In this document: piece after piece, positions 32,810 to 42,157 of the stretch | Layout: each line of letters starts with the position of its first letter | Position numbering within the stretch: position 1 is the first letter of the stretch | Assembly (NCBI GenBank): GCA_002189105.1 | Contig: NIOB01000001.1 | Coordinates: forward strand, 124,001 to 188,000 | Direction of reading: 5' to 3' | Length of the DNA stretch: 64,000 bases | Source: Saccharibacillus soli | GTDB lineage: Bacteria; Bacillota; Bacilli; Paenibacillales; Paenibacillaceae | Program-made: the position numbers and the translations under genes | The notes under the pieces: generated by a model | The model's input: only the letters and a program-made list of their open reading frames with translations | What the model was told of the DNA's origin: nothing | Databases searched by the model: none

Positions 32810-34384
32810 ATGTCGAAGTGGAAAAAAAGAGGGTCATGGCTGCTTAGCGTCGTTCTGCTGACCGCGCTGACGGCCTGTGGAGGCGGTGGCAAACAGGCAG
32901 CTTCCACGCAGGGAACGAATGAGGACGGCACGCCGGACACATCCGAGTTCGTGAAGATCAGCTATGTGGTACTGGGCGATAAGCCAACCAACGGACAGTT
33001 TGAGAAAGTGATGGAGAAAGTTAATGCGCTCATGAAAGAAAAAATCAATGCCGAGCTGGAATGGAAATGGGTCGAATGGGCGGATTGGCAAACGAAATAC
33101 AATCTGCTGCTGGCTTCCGGCGAACCGGTCGATCTGATTACCATCGGTACCGACTGGCTGGATACCTGGGCGAATGCACAGCGTGGAGCGTTCATGAACC
33201 TCGATGATCTGCTTCCTAAATATGCACCCAAGACCTGGGCAGAAGTCACCAAGGATCACTGGGATGAAAGCAAATACAACGGCAAGATTGTGCTGATTCC
33301 GGAAGATCAATACACGCAATGGGTCAATCACGGCTTCTTCTATCGTGGAGACTGGGCCAAAGAAGCTGGGATCACCGAGCCGATCAAAGATTGGGAAACC
33401 ATCGGCAAATATCTGCAATACATCAAAGACAACAAACCGGACGTGATTCCGTGGGATATGGCTTCCGGCGCTCAGACTTGGGGCGGTTATGTTCAGTCGT
33501 ACACGGACAACCTGGAACTGCCGATCTCGACAGGCTACATGCCGGTCTTCACGGCAAAATCGAACGACGAGAAATACACGGTAGCTGAGCCGATCTTCAG
33601 CGATACGTTCCTTGATTACACAAAGTTGATGAAGAGTTGGGCGGATAAAGGCTTCTGGAGAGAGGACGCCCTGAACAATAAAAACGACAATCGTGTTGCG
33701 CTCAAAGCCGGCCTGTCGGGTCTTGACCAGCATCACACACAAACCTTCTCCGGCCTGCGTGTGGAAATGGACAAAGCGCAGCCAGGTTCCGAACTGCAAA
33801 TGTTCCCGTTCAATATGACGGGCGGCAAGAATCTCACGGAACTGTCGATTACACACGGCGGCACATCGCTGGGTGCGCACAGCAAAAATCCGGAACGTGC
33901 CCTGATGGCGTATGACCTGATCCGCAACGATGAAGAGATCTACCATCTGATTAACTATGGTCTGGAAGGCACGCAGTATGAAATCAAAGATGGCAAGAGA
34001 ACCCGTCCGGCTGGCTATGAAGAAGCCCGTGACCAATTCTACTCCGACTTCTGGGGCGGCCGCATGGACAAATACGAGATTCCAAGTGATACCACATGGG
34101 ACAAGATTGGCGATCTGTACGCTGAATACGACAAGATCAAGATCCCTTATCCTTACGGTCAATTTGTCTTCGACAAAACACCGGTCGAAAGCGAACTGAC
34201 CGCGATCTCGCAGGTCGCAGGCGAACTCGGCCCGGCGATCAATTTCGGTAAAGTCGCTGATCCGGAGCAGGCTGTACAGGAATTCCGCGACAAGCTCAAG
34301 ACGGCTGGTTATGACAAAGTTAAAGCGGAACTGCAAAAGCAGCTGGATGAGTACAAGACGAAAATGGAAGCAGCCGGTAAGTGA
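32810..34384 (+). CDS. large sugar-binding lipoprotein (LipO-like)
   Basis: A 524-residue extracellular solute-binding protein of the long type paired with LplB/LplC. The signal peptide WLLSVVLLTALTAC ends in a lipobox, followed by a Gly/Ser-rich linker. A longer open frame reaches back into the permease gene, but AGAGGGGG before the ATG at 32810 fixes the start. The protein captures an oligosaccharide at the cell surface. The operon probably depends on a shared ATPase encoded elsewhere. Confidence 0.9.
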   Translation: MSKWKKRGSWLLSVVLLTALTACGGGGKQAASTQGTNEDGTPDTSEFVKISYVVLGDKPTNGQFEKVMEKVNALMKEKINAELEWKWVEWADWQTKYNLLLASGEPVDLITIGTDWLDTWANAQRGAFMNLDDLLPKYAPKTWAEVTKDHWDESKYNGKIVLIPEDQYTQWVNHGFFYRGDWAKEAGITEPIKDWETIGKYLQYIKDNKPDVIPWDMASGAQTWGGYVQSYTDNLELPISTGYMPVFTAKSNDEKYTVAEPIFSDTFLDYTKLMKSWADKGFWREDALNNKNDNRVALKAGLSGLDQHHTQTFSGLRVEMDKAQPGSELQMFPFNMTGGKNLTELSITHGGTSLGAHSKNPERALMAYDLIRNDEEIYHLINYGLEGTQYEIKDGKRTRPAGYEEARDQFYSDFWGGRMDKYEIPSDTTWDKIGDLYAEYDKIKIPYPYGQFVFDKTPVESELTAISQVAGELGPAINFGKVADPEQAVQEFRDKLKTAGYDKVKAELQKQLDEYKTKMEAAGK

Positions 34385-34410
34385 CGGCGATGCCGAAGTA
34401 GTCGCAAGCG

Positions 34411-34447
34411 AAAATCCCGATCCTCCATGCGGAGGGTCGGGATTTTT
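34411..34447 (+). terminator. terminator of the LplBC-type operon
   Basis: AAAATCCCGATCCTCC (34411-34426) pairs with GGAGGGTCGGGATTTTT (34431-34447) with one wobble, ending in a T-run. Confidence 0.9.
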
Positions 34448-34544
34448 GTGTCTGGGACTTGAAAAGTCTCTTGGTCGCATTTTTGAAAATAAACACAAAC
34501 TCCTTTAAGATGGAAAAGAAGGAGATGGTAGGTGTGTTGCTAAA

Positions 34545-35462
34545 ATGTTAAAAGTACAAAATCAAGATTCCCACCCAACAAGCGTTGATAAGCTGCGTTC
34601 GGATCGACCAGTTGGACAACCGATGCTGATGCTGGATCAGGTCAGTCGGCGTTACGGAACGAGAACGGTACTACATAACCTTTCTTTTTCCTTACATAAG
34701 GGACAGAGCCTCATCCTGCGCGGCGGGAACGGATCGGGTAAAAGTACGCTGCTCAAGCTGGTCGCAGGAATGATTCCGACCAGTTCAGGCACGGTTCGTC
34801 GAAATGGGAGGCATCTGAGAATCGGTTTTGCGCCTGACCGACTGCCCAAGCTGCGCTTGACGTCGGAAGAGTATCTGACTCACATGGGGCGGATCGCGGG
34901 TATGAACAAAGTGAATCTCAGCCGTCGAATCGAAGAACTCCACGACCTTTTGGAGCTGCCTGCTGGCAGTTCTTCGCTAATGCTGCATTATTCCAAGGGG
35001 ATGCTCCAGAAGGTGAATCTGATGCAGGCCGTTCTGAATGAACCTTCGCTGCTTCTGCTGGACGAGCCGTTCTCCGGACTGGATACGGCTTCTTCCAATC
35101 AACTGCTGTCCCTGCTGCATGGGATGCGCGCCCAGGGCACGGCGATCATGACTGCCCTGCATGATCCCCTTCCTTCCTGGGAAGCGGTCAGTACGACTTA
35201 TCGGCTGCAAGAGGGTCAACTGCGGTTGGAAGAGGGTCCTGCTGAAGGTCATCTGGCATCGGCAAGCTACGAGCTGGATGGTCTGCTTCCGGATGTAGAG
35301 CAGGCGGCTTTGGCGGCGAAGTTCCCGTCCGTGCAATGGAGCGCAGCGGAAAATGTGGTACGCTGTGAGATTCCGGGCGCGGAATATGAGGATTTTGTTC
35401 AGCATTTCTGGAGAGCAGGCGGTACTTTACTGTCACTGCGCCGAGAGGAGGGACGATCATGA
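34545..35462 (+). CDS. ABC transporter ATP-binding protein with atypical signature motif
   Basis: A 305-residue ATPase of the CcmA/exporter type. Walker A is GGNGSGKST, Walker B LLLLDEPFSGLD and the switch His is in TALHDPLP. The signature is LHYSKGMLQKV in place of LSGGQ, a variant seen in some exporter ATPases. The N-terminal ~25 residues and the C-terminal ~90 residues lie outside the core domain. The ATG at 34545 has AAGGAG 19 bases upstream, rather far, so the start is uncertain; Met27 is an alternative. It overlaps the permease gene by four bases (ATGA) and forms an exporter with it. Confidence 0.85.
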   Translation: MLKVQNQDSHPTSVDKLRSDRPVGQPMLMLDQVSRRYGTRTVLHNLSFSLHKGQSLILRGGNGSGKSTLLKLVAGMIPTSSGTVRRNGRHLRIGFAPDRLPKLRLTSEEYLTHMGRIAGMNKVNLSRRIEELHDLLELPAGSSSLMLHYSKGMLQKVNLMQAVLNEPSLLLLDEPFSGLDTASSNQLLSLLHGMRAQGTAIMTALHDPLPSWEAVSTTYRLQEGQLRLEEGPAEGHLASASYELDGLLPDVEQAALAAKFPSVQWSAAENVVRCEIPGAEYEDFVQHFWRAGGTLLSLRREEGRS

Positions 35463-36178
35463 TCGCCCTGCTTACCTATATCCATCGCAGTTTTCTTCGT
35501 TCTTATCGATACGGAGCGCCAACCGTCATCTATGTCGGAATTCTGCTGCTCATCTACAGTACGGTGCCCAATCCCATTATGGAGAGCTATGCGTTCACTT
35601 CAGCGCTGCTGTTTGTCGTGGCGGCTGCCATTGGAAGCCTGACGATTGACGGGGAGACCGCGAATCAGGAGATGGCCACGTTGGCTCATGCCCGAAGCAT
35701 TGTGCGGCTGGGAGCAGCCAAGCTGCTTTATGCGTGGATCTTTGCTTCAGCGTTGGGGATTCTGGCCGTCCTATACCCTACGCTGCTTGGGCGGTTCGAG
35801 CGTATGCCTGATCTGGAGGAGTTAGTGATGGGTGTTCTGTATCACGCCGCCTTGGCAGCGCTTGGCGTATCCTTATCCGGATGGTTCAGCGTCAAGCTCA
35901 TCTACTCACGTTTTTATGCCATTTTGGGGCTGTGTCTGTGGGTCGCACTGGGGCTGGGAGCAAGAGGCATCGCGGATGCTCTGCCGGATGGACTCTCTGG
36001 ACTGATCCATCTGCTGCCACCCGTTTCTTTAACCATGCACGCCTTGACTGCTTATGGTGAACTCTCGATGGGAGCCAAGTGGCTGCCTATTGCGGCGGCT
36101 GTGGGTTATGCGTTTTTATCTACCGCTTTATTTCTGATCGTCTTAAACCGCAAGAAGTTGGACTACCCTGGAGAGTAA
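35459..36178 (+). CDS. ABC transporter membrane subunit (putative)
   Basis: A 239-residue protein with about six hydrophobic helices (for example PTVIYVGILLLIYSTVP and LLFVVAAAIGSLTI). I recognise no strong family motif; the ETANQEMATLAHARS segment between helices resembles the coupling region of small ABC-2-like permeases. Overlap with the preceding ATPase gene makes it the membrane half of that exporter. Substrate unknown. Confidence 0.7.
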   Translation: MIALLTYIHRSFLRSYRYGAPTVIYVGILLLIYSTVPNPIMESYAFTSALLFVVAAAIGSLTIDGETANQEMATLAHARSIVRLGAAKLLYAWIFASALGILAVLYPTLLGRFERMPDLEELVMGVLYHAALAALGVSLSGWFSVKLIYSRFYAILGLCLWVALGLGARGIADALPDGLSGLIHLLPPVSLTMHALTAYGELSMGAKWLPIAAAVGYAFLSTALFLIVLNRKKLDYPGE

Positions 36179-36261
36179 AAAAGCATAATTGCTGCGATAA
36201 AGTGCGCATACGTCAAAAAAATATCATGCTATACTTTTCACATAAAGACAGGGGGGCAATC

Positions 36262-37116
36262 ATGAATAAAACCATTCCAGAACACGAAGAGGTGGACACA
36301 CTCAAGGAGGCATTTGACCTCATTCTACCGATGGTGCAGGAGATTTTTCCAATCGACGTGATGTTTGCTTTGACGGATCAGGAGCATTTTCTAACCTATC
36401 TACCGGGCGAAGAAGTCAAGATTCCCATTGAGCCGGGTGCAGCTATTCCAGCCAAAAGCGGGATTCGACGTGCACTGGACGAAGGGCATATGGTAAGTGC
36501 AAACATGGGAGCCGAAGTGTACGGCATGGCGTTCAAGTCGGTCTCCAAACCGATTGGGATGCAGCCGGGCAGTCGTCGTCCGGCTGGTGTACTGACGCTG
36601 GGCATCAGCTTGCGTCATCAGCAGGCGCTGGAAGGAGCAGCTGAAAATCTGGCGCTCAGTTCACAGGAAGTACGTTCGGCGACCCATGAGATTGCCGGAA
36701 CAGCGACCGAACTGGCCAGTGAGATTGCCGAACTTCAGGAACTGGGACGAAGTGTAGTGGCGGAGCTGAGGAAGACGGATGAGATTTTGTCTTTTATCCG
36801 GGAAGTGTCGGAGAATTCAACGCTGCTGGGCATCAACGCTTCGATTGAAGCCGCTCATGCGGGTGAACATGGACGCGGATTCGGCGTGGTAGCCGCCGAG
36901 ATTCGCAAGATGGCGGAATCCAGCGCTTCTTCGGCGCGCGAGATTGAGACGATTCTCAAGACTATTCGCAGCCGGATTGGCCAACTGGATGAGACACTTG
37001 AACGCTGCTCCTCGCAGAGTGAACACCAGGCAGCCGCGACGCAGCAGATTGCCGCTTCGATGGAGCAGTTCACCACTTCAGCGACCGAGATCCAGAAGAT
37101 CGCCCAGGTGCTGTAG
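36262..37116 (+). CDS. soluble methyl-accepting chemotaxis-type receptor
   Basis: A 284-residue protein with no membrane helix. The first ~110 residues are a small sensing domain (PMVQEIFPIDVMFALTDQEHF, FKSVSKPIGMQPGSRRPAGV). The rest is a chemoreceptor signalling coiled coil with the hairpin tip ISENSTLLGINASIEAAHAGE-type sequence, here EVSENSTLLGINASIEAA, and GRGFGVVAAEIRKMAESS. The architecture resembles B. subtilis YfmS. A much longer open frame begins upstream, but AGGGGGGC before the ATG at 36262 fixes the start. Likely a cytoplasmic sensor feeding the CheA-CheW array. Confidence 0.88.
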   Translation: MNKTIPEHEEVDTLKEAFDLILPMVQEIFPIDVMFALTDQEHFLTYLPGEEVKIPIEPGAAIPAKSGIRRALDEGHMVSANMGAEVYGMAFKSVSKPIGMQPGSRRPAGVLTLGISLRHQQALEGAAENLALSSQEVRSATHEIAGTATELASEIAELQELGRSVVAELRKTDEILSFIREVSENSTLLGINASIEAAHAGEHGRGFGVVAAEIRKMAESSASSAREIETILKTIRSRIGQLDETLERCSSQSEHQAAATQQIAASMEQFTTSATEIQKIAQVL

Positions 37117-37178
37117 CGCTTGAGCGGAGACGCTTATAATGTTCGATCTCAGATGACAAGGGGATAGTGGTAAAAAAT

Positions 37179-37212
37179 AAAGTAAGCGGCGCAGCTGGCC
37201 GCTTACTTTTTT
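37179..37212 (+). terminator. terminator after the chemoreceptor gene
   Basis: AAAGTAAGCGGC (37179-37190) pairs perfectly with GCCGCTTACTTT (37198-37209) and continues into T. Confidence 0.88.
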
Positions 37213-37287
37213 GTCGATCTACTTGTTTGTTCATTCTCTTTTTCTCAATCTCAACAGCCTTACCGAATGGTCAATGATCGGCTTCGC

Positions 37288-38364
37288 TTAACCGCGCAGC
37301 CTCTTTGCCCGAGCCTCGTCCTCCTCGGCGATCTCGCGGCGCCATTGATCGAGCTCTGGCAGAGAGCGTCCCTGCATAACGCAGCTGACATAAATCGATT
37401 CTTTCAATTCCACATAATCTTTGTCGTAGCCAATCTTCACCAATTCCTGCACAACGGGAACAGCGCTTTCGGAACCGAGGCGGCACAGGCTGTCAGCGAG
37501 CTTGGCGATGCGGGTGAAATGGTCTTCTTTTTCCAGCAGGGCAATCAGGGCTTCTTCGGAAGAAGGCAGCACAATGCGTGCGAAGATGTCAGCGATCGCC
37601 AGCAGCAGGAAGCCATCTGTTTCTTCATTATACATTTTGACCATGTATTCGATCACTTCATCACTGCCCATTCGCACCAGCGCATCGGCGGCTTGTTCGG
37701 ACAGCAGATCGTTGTCGGACTTGAGTGCGTCATAGAGCATCGGCAGCACATAGGCAATCTTGAGTTTGCTGGCGGCTTGGATGAGATAGATGGTGTGAAT
37801 ATTTGTCGGATCTTTCGTATACAATTCCTGAAGCTCGTCCATCGTCTCGCGCGGCTGAAGCAGCTCACGTTCGATCAATTCACCGAGCAGGAAATCGAGC
37901 AGATCATAGTCGATGTCACCGTAATCGAGACCGCTGTTTTTTTGGGTTTCTTCATTAAATAGTCTGCGGATCTCTTCGTCGCCAAGTTCCGAGATTTGTA
38001 CGCGCTTCGCCGCTTCCTCGTACCAATCTTCGTCGATCTCTTCGATCTGCTTGAGAACCGGCTTGAGCAGTTCCGGACTGCTGCCGAGCAGCATATAAGA
38101 GAGGAAGATTCGTGCATTTCCGGTCACCATGCCAGCCTTGAGCAGATGCAGCATGGCCTGTACGGTAATGGGGGTCTGCGGAAATGATCTTGCGCGATGA
38201 AGGTAGACGTCTTCCTTGTCCGGGGCGGCTACCAGTTTCTCCAGCACAAGGGCTGCGGCATCCTGCGGATATTTATACGTTTCGGCCAAAAATTGAATCG
38301 CCGCGTTGCTGACAAGCGGGTCGGCGTAAGTGATAAAGGATTTGACCTGTTCGGGTGTAAACAT
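37288..38364 (-). CDS. HEAT-repeat domain protein
   Basis: A 358-residue, acidic, all-helical protein. Repeats are clearest in the second half: LPMLYDALKSDNDLLSEQAA, ALVRMGSDEVIEYMVKMY, ADIFARIVLPSSEEALIALL and LADSLCRLGSESAVPVVQEL. There is no signal peptide or membrane helix, so it is a cytoplasmic scaffold of unknown partner. AGGAGG precedes the ATG at 38364. It is transcribed divergently from leuS, a neighbourhood I do not recognise as functionally informative. Confidence 0.75.
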   Translation of the reverse strand: MFTPEQVKSFITYADPLVSNAAIQFLAETYKYPQDAAALVLEKLVAAPDKEDVYLHRARSFPQTPITVQAMLHLLKAGMVTGNARIFLSYMLLGSSPELLKPVLKQIEEIDEDWYEEAAKRVQISELGDEEIRRLFNEETQKNSGLDYGDIDYDLLDFLLGELIERELLQPRETMDELQELYTKDPTNIHTIYLIQAASKLKIAYVLPMLYDALKSDNDLLSEQAADALVRMGSDEVIEYMVKMYNEETDGFLLLAIADIFARIVLPSSEEALIALLEKEDHFTRIAKLADSLCRLGSESAVPVVQELVKIGYDKDYVELKESIYVSCVMQGRSLPELDQWRREIAEEDEARAKRLRG

Positions 38365-38449
38365 AAGTGCGATTCCTCCTAAAAAGTGCGTCGATCATTC
38401 AATGCGCCTATCAGTATACCACAGCTTGGGCGAAGAAGGCGCGGAGTCA

Positions 38450-38479
38450 TTGACTTTTCGCGCTTGTTTTCTATATAAT
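38450..38479 (+). promoter_or_regulatory. promoter of the T-box/leuS transcript
   Basis: TTGACT (38450-38455) and TATAAT (38474-38479) with 18-base spacing. Transcription would begin near 38486, at the front of the T-box leader. Confidence 0.8.
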
Positions 38480-38485
38480 AGGGGC

Positions 38486-38797
38486 ATTGCAAGCGCAAAC
38501 TTGATAAAGATCGATGATGAGGAGTAGTAGTCAGGTGGACGTTCCCCTAGAGAGCCGGCGGTTGGTGCAAGCCCGGTAACGAACCCTGTACGAACTCGCC
38601 TCGGAGATATGCGGATTGACGTCAGAGGCCCTGAATAGAGGGGCTGACGATTCGGTCGCGTCGGCTCATCCCCGATAGAAGATGCTTGAGTGGGCGGCAT
38701 GAGCAACAATAAGTCGTCAACTAGGGTGGTACCACGGGAAGCAGCGCCTCTCGTCCCTAGCGTGAATAACGCTGGGGATGGGGGGCTTTTTGTTTGA
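38486..38797 (+). promoter_or_regulatory. T-box riboswitch, leucine
   Basis: The leader ends about 35 bases before leuS. Stem I elements AGAGAGCCGG and GGTGCAAGCC are present. The specifier is CTC (38595-38597, in GAACTCGCC), a leucine codon. The T-box AGGGTGGTACCACG is at 38723-38736. The terminator stem spans ~38744-38786, followed by five T. Uncharged tRNA-Leu would stabilise the antiterminator and permit leuS transcription. Confidence 0.96.
38744..38791 (+). terminator. T-box regulated terminator before leuS
   Basis: CTCTCGTCCCTAGCGT pairs with ACGCTGGGGATGGGGGG, then TTTTT. This is the conditional terminator of the T-box leader. Confidence 0.9.
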
Positions 38798-38831
38798 CTG
38801 AAAAGAGAGAGTTTAGAAGCGGAAGGGACAG

Positions 38832-41288
38832 ATGATGATGAGCGAAAGAAACGAGCAGGGAGCCGCTGCTGGCTACCGTGCCCAGGTGATTGAGCCGAAA
38901 TGGCAGCAGAAATGGGACGCAGAGAAGACATTCCAAACCGATGATCGGGACCACAGCAAGCCTAAATTTTATGCAATGGACATGTTCCCGTATCCATCCG
39001 GCGCAGGACTGCACGTGGGTCACCCGGAAGGCTATACGGCAACAGACATCGTATCCCGCTATAAGCGGATGCAGGGCTTTAACGTGATGCACCCGATGGG
39101 TTGGGACGCTTTTGGTCTGCCGGCCGAACAGTATGCGATCGATAACGGGGGTCATCCGCGCGAATTCACGCTGAAAAACATTGATAACTTCCGTCGTCAG
39201 ATCAAATCGCTGGGCTTCTCGTACGATTGGGACCGCGAGATCAGCACGACAGATCCTGAATATTACAAATGGACGCAGTGGATCTTCCTGCAATTGTATA
39301 AGCGCGATCTGGCTTACGTGGCCGAGATTCCGGTCAACTGGTGTCCGGCGCTGGGAACGGTTCTGGCGAACGAAGAAGTCATTGACGGCAAGAGTGAGCG
39401 CGGCGGCCATCCGGTCATTCGCAAGCCAATGCGTCAGTGGATGCTGAGAATTACAGCGTATGCGGATCGTCTGCTCGAAGATCTGGATGAGCTGGACTGG
39501 CCGGAGAGCCTCAAGGATATGCAGCGCAACTGGATTGGCAAGTCGAAGGGCGCGGAAGTGACGTTCCAGGTAGAAGGCACAGACGAGAGCATCACCGTGT
39601 TCACGACTCGTCCGGATACCCTGTATGGCGCAACTTACTGCGTACTGGCACCGGAGCATCCGCTGGTGGATGCCATTACAACGGAACATGAGAAATCTGC
39701 GGTCAAGGCATACCAGGAAAAAGCTTCGCATAAAAGCGATCTGGAACGTACCGACCTGAACAAAGACAAAAGCGGCGTATTTACCGGGGCTTATGCTGTC
39801 AATCCGGTTAATGGAGCCAAGCTGCCAATCTGGATCGCCGATTACGTGTTGGCCGCTTATGGTACAGGCGCGATCATGGCCGTTCCGGGTCATGACACAC
39901 GTGACTGGGAGTTCGCCAAGAAATTTGGCATCCAGATCATCGAAGTCGTCAAAGGCGGCGACATTGAGCAGGAAGCGTACACGGGAGAAGGCGAACACGT
40001 CAACTCCGGCTTCCTCGATGGTCTGAACAAAGAAGACGCGATTGCACGCATGATCGAATGGCTGGAAGAGGGCGGCAAAGGCGAAGGCAAGACCACTTAC
40101 CGTCTGAGAGACTGGCTGTTCAGCCGTCAGCGCTACTGGGGCGAACCAATTCCGATCATCCACCTGGAAGACGGAACGATGAAAGCCGTGCCGGAAGAGA
40201 GCCTGCCGCTCTTGCTGCCGGAGATGGACGAGATCAAGCCATCCGGTACAGGGGAATCGCCGCTGGCGAACGCGACCGATTGGGTCAACATCATCGATCC
40301 GGAGACCGGCATGAAAGCCCGCCGCGAGACCAACACGATGCCGCAGTGGGCGGGAAGCTGCTGGTATTACCTGCGCTACCTCGATCCGAAGAACGATCAG
40401 GAGCTGTGCAGCAAGGACAAGCTGGATTACTGGCTGCCGGTCGATCTGTATATCGGCGGCGCGGAACATGCCGTACTTCACCTGCTGTATGCCCGTTTCT
40501 GGCACAAAGTCCTGTATGACATCGGCGTAGTCAGCACGAAGGAACCGTTCCAGAAGCTGGTTAACCAGGGCATGATCCTCGGACCGAACAACGAGAAGAT
40601 GAGTAAATCGCGCGGCAACGTCATCAACCCGGACGAGATTGTGAACGAGTTCGGCGCGGATACGCTGCGCATCTACGAGATGTTCATGGGACCGTTGGAA
40701 GCGACCAAGCCTTGGAACACCAACGGCGTAGAAGGTTCGCATCGTTTCCTGGCTCGCGTGTATCGCATGTTCGTGGACGACAGTGGCAGCTTGAACGCGA
40801 AAATTTCGGACGGCGCAGGCACGGATGAGTTCAAGCGCACTTGGCACAAGACGATCAAAAAAGTAACGGAAGATATGGAAGCTCTGCGCTTCAACACCGC
40901 GATCAGCCAGCTGATGATCTTCACCAACGATGCTTACAAGCAGGAAGTTCTGCCGCGCGAAGCAATGGAGAACTTCATCCAGCTGCTGTCGCCGCTCGCT
41001 CCGCATCTTGCAGAGGAACTGTGGGAGAAGATGGGCCGCAGTGACAGCCTGACCTATGCCGCTTGGCCGAAGTTCGACGAAGCCTGGACTACGGAATCCG
41101 AAGTCGAAATCGTCGTGCAGGTGAACGGCAAGATCGTGCAGCGTGCTAATGTTCAGAAAGATTGGGACGCCAAAGCGCTGGAAGATCACGCGATGAGCCT
41201 GGAAAATGTGCAGAACGCACTGGCGGGCAAGACGGTTCGCAAAGTGATTGCTGTTCCGGGCAAACTGGTGAACATCGTCGCCAACTAA
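38832..41288 (+). CDS. leuS: leucyl-tRNA synthetase
   Basis: An 818-residue class I aminoacyl-tRNA synthetase that charges tRNA-Leu. The ATP-binding HIGH motif is HVGH in [15 protein letters not shown] (~residue 60), the editing (CP1) insert lies between about residues 220 and 400, and the KMSKS loop is [12 protein letters not shown] (~residue 590). The length is normal for bacterial LeuRS. There are three consecutive ATG codons at 38832, 38835 and 38838; GGAAGGGA at 38821-38828 makes the second or third as likely as the first. Expression is set by the leucine T-box upstream. Confidence 0.98.
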   Translation: MMMSERNEQGAAAGYRAQVIEPKWQQKWDAEKTFQTDDRDHSKPKFYAMDMFPYPSGAGLHVGHPEGYTATDIVSRYKRMQGFNVMHPMGWDAFGLPAEQYAIDNGGHPREFTLKNIDNFRRQIKSLGFSYDWDREISTTDPEYYKWTQWIFLQLYKRDLAYVAEIPVNWCPALGTVLANEEVIDGKSERGGHPVIRKPMRQWMLRITAYADRLLEDLDELDWPESLKDMQRNWIGKSKGAEVTFQVEGTDESITVFTTRPDTLYGATYCVLAPEHPLVDAITTEHEKSAVKAYQEKASHKSDLERTDLNKDKSGVFTGAYAVNPVNGAKLPIWIADYVLAAYGTGAIMAVPGHDTRDWEFAKKFGIQIIEVVKGGDIEQEAYTGEGEHVNSGFLDGLNKEDAIARMIEWLEEGGKGEGKTTYRLRDWLFSRQRYWGEPIPIIHLEDGTMKAVPEESLPLLLPEMDEIKPSGTGESPLANATDWVNIIDPETGMKARRETNTMPQWAGSCWYYLRYLDPKNDQELCSKDKLDYWLPVDLYIGGAEHAVLHLLYARFWHKVLYDIGVVSTKEPFQKLVNQGMILGPNNEKMSKSRGNVINPDEIVNEFGADTLRIYEMFMGPLEATKPWNTNGVEGSHRFLARVYRMFVDDSGSLNAKISDGAGTDEFKRTWHKTIKKVTEDMEALRFNTAISQLMIFTNDAYKQEVLPREAMENFIQLLSPLAPHLAEELWEKMGRSDSLTYAAWPKFDEAWTTESEVEIVVQVNGKIVQRANVQKDWDAKALEDHAMSLENVQNALAGKTVRKVIAVPGKLVNIVAN

Positions 41289-41359
41289 TGATGGGTCCGG
41301 CTTCATTGCAGGATTACGTCAGGCGAACGGGAGCATAAAGAAGTGCAGGGGGAACCGCG

Positions 41360-41875
41360 ATGGATAATCATCCGCGTAAGGATTGGGATACGTATTTTAT
41401 GGACATCGCCTTTATGGTGTCCACTCGGTCGCAGTGTCCGCGCCGTCAAGTAGGTGCCGTGCTGGTTCAGGGGAAGAAGCTGCTGGGCACCGCTTATAAC
41501 GGTGCGCCCATGGGCGTGCCGGACTGTTCGGAAGCGGGCTGCATGATTGCGGAAGAGTACGAGCTGGTTAAGGAAGATGGCGAGGACAAGGTGGTCAAAA
41601 AGCAGCGCTGCGTGCGGACGATTCATGCCGAGCAGAATCTGCTGCTGTTCACCGACCGGGCCGACCGTGAGGGTTCGACCGTCTATGTCACCGATGAACC
41701 CTGCTGGACCTGCGCCAATATGCTGGCCAACAGCGGGATCACCGAAGTGGTCTACTGCCGTGCCTATCCCAAGGACAGCGGTAAAGTACGAACCATGATG
41801 GCACAGAAAGGGATCGTGTTCCGTGAGATGGAGCCTTACCAGCCGCCTACTAGCTCGCCTCAACCGGTATCCTAG
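41360..41875 (+). CDS. comEB: dCMP deaminase / ComEB
   Basis: A 171-residue zinc-dependent cytidine/deoxycytidylate deaminase. The zinc site is TIHAEQNLL (His and catalytic Glu) with the two cysteines in EPCWTCANML. It converts dCMP to dUMP for dTTP synthesis. In B. subtilis comEB lies between comEA and comEC; here it is directly upstream of comEA. AGGGGGAA precedes the ATG. The C-terminal extension after MEPYQPP is Ser/Pro-rich and probably disordered. Confidence 0.95.
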   Translation: MDNHPRKDWDTYFMDIAFMVSTRSQCPRRQVGAVLVQGKKLLGTAYNGAPMGVPDCSEAGCMIAEEYELVKEDGEDKVVKKQRCVRTIHAEQNLLLFTDRADREGSTVYVTDEPCWTCANMLANSGITEVVYCRAYPKDSGKVRTMMAQKGIVFREMEPYQPPTSSPQPVS

Positions 41876-41983
41876 GATTTCGCTAGACGGAAACAGATTT
41901 CGATTCCGAACTTTGATTGTAAGCTTCAACTGCAAGCTTCGATTCTAACGTTTGTTCTAATCTGTACACTGATTTCTTAATCT

Positions 41984-42126
41984 GCTCTCGCAAGAGCGGC
42001 TCATCCCCGTTATCGGATCAAAGTAAGCAGCAGGCGAAGCACGCCTCACTGCTCACTAGCGGAACCAACGGAAGTCAAACCTCCCGTCCCTAGCGCTCAA
42101 TCGCTGGGGACGGGAGGTTTTTTGTT
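41984..42126 (+). other. degenerate 3' half of a T-box leader
   Basis: CGGCTCATCCCCG (41997-42009) is identical to 38662-38674 in the leuS T-box, and CGTCCCTAGCG (42085-42095) to 38752-38762. The distance between the two blocks is 88 bases here and 90 there. Between them ACTAGCGGAACCAACGG aligns with the leuS ACTAGGGTGGTACCACGG, a T-box with lost and inserted bases. No stem I or specifier loop is visible upstream, in the ordinary-looking 41876-41983. Best read as a decayed duplicate whose terminator survives. Confidence 0.7.
42077..42126 (+). terminator. strong terminator between comEB and comEA
   Basis: AAACCTCCCGTCCCTAGCG (42077-42095) pairs with CGCTGGGGACGGGAGGTTT (42102-42120), then more T. 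It closely resembles the leuS T-box terminator and ends 32 bases before comEA. Confidence 0.93.
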
Positions 42127-42157
42127 TTTGACCCATCATACTCGAGGAGGAATCAAG

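Noticed and set aside
32834-34498. 554-codon open frame antisense to the LipO-like gene
   Set aside because: Same reasoning: complete overlap with a well supported lipoprotein gene and no independent signals.
38757-41306. 849-codon open frame antisense to leuS
   Set aside because: It mirrors leuS codon structure on the opposite strand, has no ribosome site and no recognisable protein motif; leuS is certain.
41984-42126. Functional T-box riboswitch for comEA
   Set aside because: No stem I or specifier loop and the T-box has lost consensus bases; a relic is more likely.
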